From contig NZ_JAAVJI010000016.1 of NCBI RefSeq assembly GCF_012033695.1, forward strand, positions 47,461 to 111,460: a stretch of 64,000 bases of DNA, read 5' to 3'. This DNA comes from Pseudomonas quercus. GTDB taxonomy: Bacteria > Pseudomonadota > Gammaproteobacteria > Pseudomonadales > Pseudomonadaceae. Below are positions 59,346 through 64,000 of this stretch, piece after piece. Each line of letters opens with the position of its first letter. Position 1 is the stretch's first letter. The translations under genes were made by a program, and so were the position numbers. The notes below the pieces were generated by a model. It worked only from the letters and a program-made list of their open reading frames with translations, did not search any database and was not told the DNA's origin.

Positions 59346-61508
59346 TCAATCGCTGGCTTTTCCCTTCCCTTTTGAACGAGTTATGATGTTCGCCAGGTCG
59401 GTCGTAGCAAGCTGATAATCGAGAAATTCTTCTGCTCGCTTTTTGTTTCGTTGCTCATCCAAACCTGTCTGGTCCTGTAAATTCAATGATTCATATAGCG
59501 ACCCGAGCATATCTGTTTTTAATGCCGCGACTGTTTTTGCCGTGCATAGAATTTCTCCGTCTTCGTCCGGCTCATGGAAATCGGCCAGTGATAGTTCACC
59601 ATCAGCAAGCTTGTCACCTATTACGTTCTTGATGAGCGCAGCAGCCTTGAGTTTGATGACGTCCTCGGTGATGTAGATAGTTTCCGCGTCACGGAGGATT
59701 TCACTCATCACGTTGGTAATTTTGTTAAAGGCACCAGCATTGCAAATGGCAAGATCACGCGGGTCGCCATCATCCTCTAAGTGATCGTGAGTGCCTTTCA
59801 AATTGTATCCGCGCTGTATCTCATAAAGTGCCTGCACGAACTTTTCGCGGGCTGTCTCATCGGTCACCTGCTCATGGCGGTTTTCCGGATCGCGTGTGAC
59901 ATGCCAGCACGCCGTTAAGTAATCCTTGGTAGAAATGCCGGAGTGCGGGTCTTTGACGTCCATGGTGAGAGCTGCACCACTCAATCCCCGCTTGGCCGCA
60001 TTCACTGGAGCTGTGAAGTACTGCCGGTGGGGATGCTCTTTGCCGAGAGCTTGCACATACTGCACTAGGCCTCCCAAGGGGGCGTCCAGCCTTGCCTGTA
60101 AACCGTCAGGAACTGGCACAGAAGGTAGCGCCATGATGTAGTCACTCAACCGTTCGAACTCTTCGGGGAACTTTGCACCGGCCGCTTTGGCGATAATCCG
60201 CTGGGCGCTTTTTGATGAAGAAAGATGCACTGACTGCTGATGAGTAGTTTGCTGACCATCAATCCGCCCGTTGCCTTCACCTGCTGGGCGAATATCGATA
60301 TAGATATCGCGGTTTTCGCGGATATGCTGTGGCAAGTCGCGATAGCGGGCAGCAGTGCCACGCAGCTCAAGCGACCTTAAATTCGGCATATGGTCAAGGA
60401 AACCCGCAGGAAATCCGCGGAAACGCTCCGCACCGATCAGATCAAGGGTTACCAGTGACGGAAGGCGCATATCGCCCGGAAATTTTTCAAAACTTGTTGC
60501 GCCACGCAACGACAGGCCAATCAGATTGGGCGCTTTGAACTGGCGACCAAATTCCGTAAAGTGTTCTTGGTAGTGCAGATTCAATTGCTGGAGGCTCGGA
60601 GCAGAGAAGTTATTACCGATACGTCGCAGGCCGCCGACAACCTTTCGCGAGCCGTCTCCTGCCACCAAGTTATCGAGCGACAAATCAAGTCGGCTCAGTT
60701 TTTCCGCAACAATGTAATCGCCTAGCTCAGTGAAATGTCGAGGTGTTCCTAGCCACTTCAGATTATTGCAGGTCAAATTATTTCCCAGGCCGCGCGCACC
60801 CGCGAATAATTCTTTGGTGAAAGACTCGCCATGTATCCACTCGGACTCCCGTAATATCTCGTCTTTGTCCAGGTGGCCTGCGCGGGTCATATCGGCAGGC
60901 TTACGCTGATGAAAATCTTGGAAGAAATCTACATATTCGAACGGCTGGTCAGGGCTGGCGACTAAGTCTTTTTTGATTAGACCTTGCTGGTCGAAAGCTT
61001 CTCTTATCATGTTTTGCTGCTGTAGCCACTGTTGTCGCAAATTTGCGATGTTCAGCGGCACATTTGATGAGGACGTCATAACGCGTCGAGGCTGCTCGAA
61101 GCGACCCAGAAACCGGGGAAAATGCGTGCGCGGATTCTTCAACTCACACCGTAATGCCTGTCCATTTAGAGAAACATGAAGTAGGACTAATACATCCTCA
61201 GGGTGCCCATGGGTAGGCGATTTGGAAGGCGTTTCGAACGTAATCAATTGGGAAGGGTTGTTCACAGTACCCGCTGGTCGGACGGTCAGATTTGTACGTT
61301 GCTCAGCATTCAGCACGTGAGCAATTTGCGCAGCCGCGTTGGGAGTCGCAACTAACGGGTCAAATGTCACATCAACGTTACGGTTGGCAATAGTAAAGGT
61401 AAGCCGGCGCGGCATATCTGACGCTTCTGCCTGGTCAAACTCAGAAACATTACTACCGTAGGTACTAATCGATGGAGCATTTAAGTGGGTGGGGATGGGG
61501 CGAAGCAT
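59346..61508 (-). CDS. candidate LRR type III effector
   Basis: A 720-aa protein. The N terminus MLRPIPTHLNAPSISTYGSN fits type III signal rules (Pro at 4, no acidic residue in the first 22). Residues about 35-150 contain a beta-rich domain. Residues 245-402 hold leucine-rich repeats: LKWLGTPRHFTELGDYI, LQQLNLHYQEHFTEFG, LIGLSLRGATSFEKFPGDM, LVTLDLIGAERFRGFPAGF and LRSLELRGTAARYRDLP. Residues 440-720 form a C-terminal domain with FVQALYEIQRGYNL (557-570) and ICNAGAFNKI (588-597); from memory this pair of motifs recurs in large LRR or ankyrin proteins of intracellular bacteria. Cys 534 (TACWH) and Cys 589 are candidates for catalysis, but no CxD-type NEL motif is seen. Hrp box 72 bp upstream. 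Confidence 0.78.
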   Translation of the reverse strand: MLRPIPTHLNAPSISTYGSNVSEFDQAEASDMPRRLTFTIANRNVDVTFDPLVATPNAAAQIAHVLNAEQRTNLTVRPAGTVNNPSQLITFETPSKSPTHGHPEDVLVLLHVSLNGQALRCELKNPRTHFPRFLGRFEQPRRVMTSSSNVPLNIANLRQQWLQQQNMIREAFDQQGLIKKDLVASPDQPFEYVDFFQDFHQRKPADMTRAGHLDKDEILRESEWIHGESFTKELFAGARGLGNNLTCNNLKWLGTPRHFTELGDYIVAEKLSRLDLSLDNLVAGDGSRKVVGGLRRIGNNFSAPSLQQLNLHYQEHFTEFGRQFKAPNLIGLSLRGATSFEKFPGDMRLPSLVTLDLIGAERFRGFPAGFLDHMPNLRSLELRGTAARYRDLPQHIRENRDIYIDIRPAGEGNGRIDGQQTTHQQSVHLSSSKSAQRIIAKAAGAKFPEEFERLSDYIMALPSVPVPDGLQARLDAPLGGLVQYVQALGKEHPHRQYFTAPVNAAKRGLSGAALTMDVKDPHSGISTKDYLTACWHVTRDPENRHEQVTDETAREKFVQALYEIQRGYNLKGTHDHLEDDGDPRDLAICNAGAFNKITNVMSEILRDAETIYITEDVIKLKAAALIKNVIGDKLADGELSLADFHEPDEDGEILCTAKTVAALKTDMLGSLYESLNLQDQTGLDEQRNKKRAEEFLDYQLATTDLANIITRSKGKGKASD

Positions 61509-61579
61509 ATTGATTATAACCCTGCTTTATGAACTGGAGCACTAGAGAGCATGTTCAATGCATCCTGCATGACGCCTAA

Positions 61580-61607
61580 TAAGTGGTCGGGCTCCAGCTA
61601 AGGTTCC
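61580..61607 (-). promoter_or_regulatory. Hrp box for the LRR effector gene
   Basis: On the minus strand: GGAACC (61607-61602), 15 nt, CCACTTA (61586-61580). It is an exact consensus match, 72 bp before the LRR start and about 100 bp from the IS5 end. Confidence 0.9.
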
Positions 61608-61705
61608 AGAGCATGGCTGATTGGTCGCCAGGACCTATGTTCCTTAGGGCGCGCAGGTACAGATGCATATGCGCACTTTGCTTAATTCTGCCGATTGGCG
61701 ACCTA

Positions 61706-62621
61706 AGGATGGTCTGAATTAGCGCCGTTTTGCTGAGGAAAGATCGGGCATTCCATCGCATTCCCCTGAAAACCGCCCGAAAATGTCAAAACGCCTCGAT
61801 TTCAAGGCATCTAGCGGGCTTTTCAGCCCGGTTTGCCCTGTTACGGGCGTACCTCACCCAAACCCATCAGCCGCTTTCGCACCATCCACAGGTTCGACAG
61901 CGCGAACAGCGTGGTCAGTTGAGCCGTGTTTTTCATCAGCCCACGAGACTGCGTTTTCACATAGCCAAACTGGCGTTTGATCACTCGAAACGGATGTTCG
62001 ACCTTGGCCCGGGTTTGCGCCTTAGTCCGCTCGATACGCCGCTTGCCTTTGTGAATCAGACTACGTTTGCTCAGCTTTGAATAGGTGCTGCGCCGCGCTG
62101 CTACCTGCCAGATCACCGGCCGATCAGCATGCTCATCGCGCTTTTCGACCCCGGTATAGCCGGCATCGGCGTACACCGCGTTCTTTTCACCGTGCAGCAG
62201 CTCGGCCACCTGGGTGACGTCAGGCACATTGGCAGGGGTGCCGTGCACGTGATGCACCAGGCCCGACTCGACATCGGCGCCGATGTGCGCCTTCATCCCG
62301 AAGTAGTACTGATTGCCCTTCTTGGTCTGGTGCATCTGGGGATCGCGCTTGCCGTCCTTGTTCTTCGTCGAGCTGGGGGCGTGGATGATCGTGACATCCA
62401 CAATGGTGCCCTGGCGTAACGATAGGCCTTTGTCCTGCAGATAGCCGTTGATGACTTGGAGGATGCCAGCCGCCAACTGGTGCTTCTCCAGCAGGCGACG
62501 GAAGTTGAGGATCGTGGTTTCATCGGGAATGCGCTTCAGCGCCAAACCGGCAAACTGAGGCAGGATCGTGGTCTCGCACAGCGCTTCCTCCATTGCCGGA
62601 TTACTGTACCCAAACCAGTTC
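61706..62621 (-). mobile_element. IS5-family element, 5' part removed by IS91
   Basis: The end near 61706 (GGATGGTCTGAA, next to CTAAG, an IS5-type target) is a likely terminal repeat; the other end is lost. The element contains a truncated transposase and stops exactly where the IS91 hairpin begins. Confidence 0.7.
61841..62621 (-). pseudogene. IS5-family transposase, N-terminally truncated
   Basis: About 260 residues remain of the usual 320-330. The sequence starts at NWFGYSNPAMEEALCETT, which in intact relatives is about 60 residues in. DDE elements: YADAGYTGVEKRDEH contains the second Asp, and RRIERTKAQTRAKVEHPFR holds the Glu-type region near the C terminus. The first Asp is in VDVTIIHAPSSTKN. 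It reads through into the IS91 end at 62622, so it is not functional. Confidence 0.88.
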
Positions 62622-64000
62622 ATGTGTAGGAATTTCAAAGATTCCTACACATCAAAAGGAGGTTCCAGGCAAGAGCGTTATGGCACGACAGGCGCAAGCG
62701 AGTCAGAGGCCGGACAGTGAATTCAAGCGGCTTTCGCTGTAAGCCGCTGATCAGGAAGCGGTTTTTAGCCCTAAACCTGCACTGCGGACGCACCTTCCCC
62801 GTGTCACGGTTTCACGTACCTCATCTGCGCAATAGCATGGGCATGGGTCACTAGCCCCTTCACCGTCAGCCCGCTGATCGCTGCCGTGTACACCATGTTC
62901 GCCCCGCACAGTACGCAGCTGAACGGATCAACGTTTAAAAACGCTTTGGCCATCTGCGCAAAATACAGCTTTGGTGTTGGCCCTGGTTTCGTCATCTCCA
63001 GCGCTTCATACACCTTCGGCAGGTACTGCCCGCACACCCGGTTGGCCAGAAACCCAAAATACCGGATCATCCGAAAATGCTTCTCCGGGATGTGCTGTAC
63101 CACCCGGCGTAGCATGTTGGCCTGGCTCAACGACTCCTTTTGGTAGGTCTGCGTGCGGTGATCCAGGTAGGTGAAGCTCAACGAGGGACCGGACGTGTAA
63201 TGCGCCAGGCGACTACCAGAAATCGGCGGTTTCTTCAGGTAGCGGCCCAGGTAATTCACGGTCTTGCGCCCGTTTTCCGTCTTCTTCGACAAATAGATGT
63301 GCCAGTGCTGACCACCCGCATTAAGCACCAGGTTTCGCCAGTCACTTTCACAGGTGATATGCGCCAGCTCCGGTGGCATTTTGATCTGACCCCAGTGCTC
63401 CAACAGATGGTTGCGCACATTCCACATCCAGCGCCGACGCATGGCCTTTTCATGAAACGCGATATTTTTCCAGACGTCCTGCTCATCCAGACCACCCGCA
63501 GTGGCCGAAATGTGTACGTGAGGATGCCAGTTGAGGCGTCGACCGTAGGTATGGATCGCGCCAAACAGACCAATATGCAGCCCCCGCCGTTTTCCCGCAT
63601 ACAGCAGGTTGTCTGCGGCCAGCCGACACAATGCATCGAGCAAACCACGGTTATGAAAGAACAGCGGCCACAGTGTGTCGAGCAGCGTGAACACCGGGTG
63701 GTACCAGGCGCAATCAGGCAAGCGGTTGTGTTGGACGGCGATCCATTGATCGGTGGCTTTTTTGCCGCACGAGGGACAGGCCCGGCAGTGGCAGGTATTG
63801 CACAGGTATTTGACGTGCGGGCAACGCTCATTGGCGCAGGTGTAGTGCTTCACGCCCAGGATCGAGGTGCCGCAGGCCAGCATTTTACTCACCGACTCCA
63901 CTTCGATGTCACGCAGACCGCCGGCCTCCAGCAAACCTGCCCAGCAGCCGTTGGCGGTGAACAGGTGTTTCAAAGGCCTGGGTTTAAAGCTGCTAGCCAT
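62622..64000 (-). mobile_element. IS91-family element (oriIS end and transposase; other end outside window)
   Basis: The oriIS-side terminus is a perfect 12-bp-arm hairpin at 62622-62652 (ATGTGTAGGAAT-N7-ATTCCTACACAT). On the minus strand it is followed immediately by GAAC (62621-62618), the IS91 target tetranucleotide. The transposase gene is read toward this end. The terIS end lies past 64000. Confidence 0.82.
62804..64000 (-). CDS. tnpA: IS91-family HUH transposase
   Basis: A 398-aa rolling-circle (HUH/Y1-Y2) transposase, start MASSFKPRPLKHLF at the very edge of the window, so the start codon is included. A zinc-finger-like cysteine cluster is at about 52-80 (CGTSILGVKHYTCANERCPH, then CNTCHCRACPSCGKK). 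The HUH histidines are in HPHVHISATAGGLDEQD (about residue 157). The catalytic Tyr region is YLGRYLKKPPI near residue 249. A stop follows VKP at 62804. The closest group is the ISPsy/ISPps IS91 elements of Pseudomonas. Confidence 0.92.
   Translation of the reverse strand: MASSFKPRPLKHLFTANGCWAGLLEAGGLRDIEVESVSKMLACGTSILGVKHYTCANERCPHVKYLCNTCHCRACPSCGKKATDQWIAVQHNRLPDCAWYHPVFTLLDTLWPLFFHNRGLLDALCRLAADNLLYAGKRRGLHIGLFGAIHTYGRRLNWHPHVHISATAGGLDEQDVWKNIAFHEKAMRRRWMWNVRNHLLEHWGQIKMPPELAHITCESDWRNLVLNAGGQHWHIYLSKKTENGRKTVNYLGRYLKKPPISGSRLAHYTSGPSLSFTYLDHRTQTYQKESLSQANMLRRVVQHIPEKHFRMIRYFGFLANRVCGQYLPKVYEALEMTKPGPTPKLYFAQMAKAFLNVDPFSCVLCGANMVYTAAISGLTVKGLVTHAHAIAQMRYVKP

Noticed and set aside
59095..59349. 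An 84-codon minus-strand frame between the LRR gene and the 49-aa ORF
   Set aside because: It runs across the Hrp box and past it. The 49-aa frame in another register has the correct position and signal-like sequence.
61576..61761. A 61-codon minus-strand frame over the Hrp box of the LRR gene
   Set aside because: It spans the IS5 end and the promoter, and has no homology.

Overview
The window is a Pseudomonas chromosome. Housekeeping genes in the first 45.6 kb identify the genus: amrZ, mgtE, rsmA/csrA beside a Ser/Arg tRNA cluster, lysC, alaS, an FMN-riboswitch ribH2, the full aot-argR-aruCFGDBE arginine block, acs, aroP, rluB, scpB/scpA, trkH, a fimV-like gene and recQ. From memory the order resembles the P. 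putida group, but species cannot be fixed from sequence alone. The last 18 kb carries HrpL-type promoters, which points to a plant- or host-associated strain with a type III secretion system encoded elsewhere.

Layout. 1-4.1 kb: two small membrane proteins, phnN, amrZ, mgtE and a small secreted Lys/Pro-rich protein. 4.1-5.0 kb: three identical tRNA-Arg(ACG), tRNA-Ser(GCT) and csrA. 5.0-11.5 kb: lysC, alaS, threonine aldolase, riboswitch-ribH2 and a five-copy 80-bp tandem repeat between convergent genes. 11.5-23.7 kb: a minus-strand arginine uptake (aotJQMP), sensing (argR) and catabolism (aruCFGDBE, the AST pathway) block, with three sites matching TGTCGC-N8-AA before aruC and aotJ. 24-45.6 kb: acs, transporters, rluB, scpAB, yciO, PHP nuclease, yciB, yciI, a response regulator/Spy-like protein/sensor kinase set, nitroreductase, trkH, fimV-like, a MarR regulator, recQ and a YecA-family gene.

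45.6-64 kb is an accessory island. It opens with a tRNA-Thr-like relic and a decayed IS91 transposase, and closes with an IS5 cut by an IS91-family element whose hairpin end abuts GAAC. Inside are four perfect Hrp boxes (GGAACC-N15/16-CCACNNA), each just upstream of a reading frame with a type III secretion-like N terminus: a 443-aa protein with a basic patch and C-terminal helix-turn-helix-like segment; a 314-aa protein with an F-box-like segment; a 49-aa signal-only ORF followed by a 400-aa protein with an F-box-like segment; and a 720-aa leucine-rich-repeat protein. I read these as a cluster of candidate type III effectors, several built like host ubiquitin-ligase adaptors. A umuC/rulB fragment lies beside one of them.

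Between the effector genes (49.8-56.3 kb) lies a patchwork of single-gene modules (three GNAT acetyltransferases, a HIT-like protein, a tyrosine recombinase, unknowns, a Rhizobium-type asparaginase) separated by related GC-rich, hairpin-prone spacers, then a frameshifted IS3-family element.
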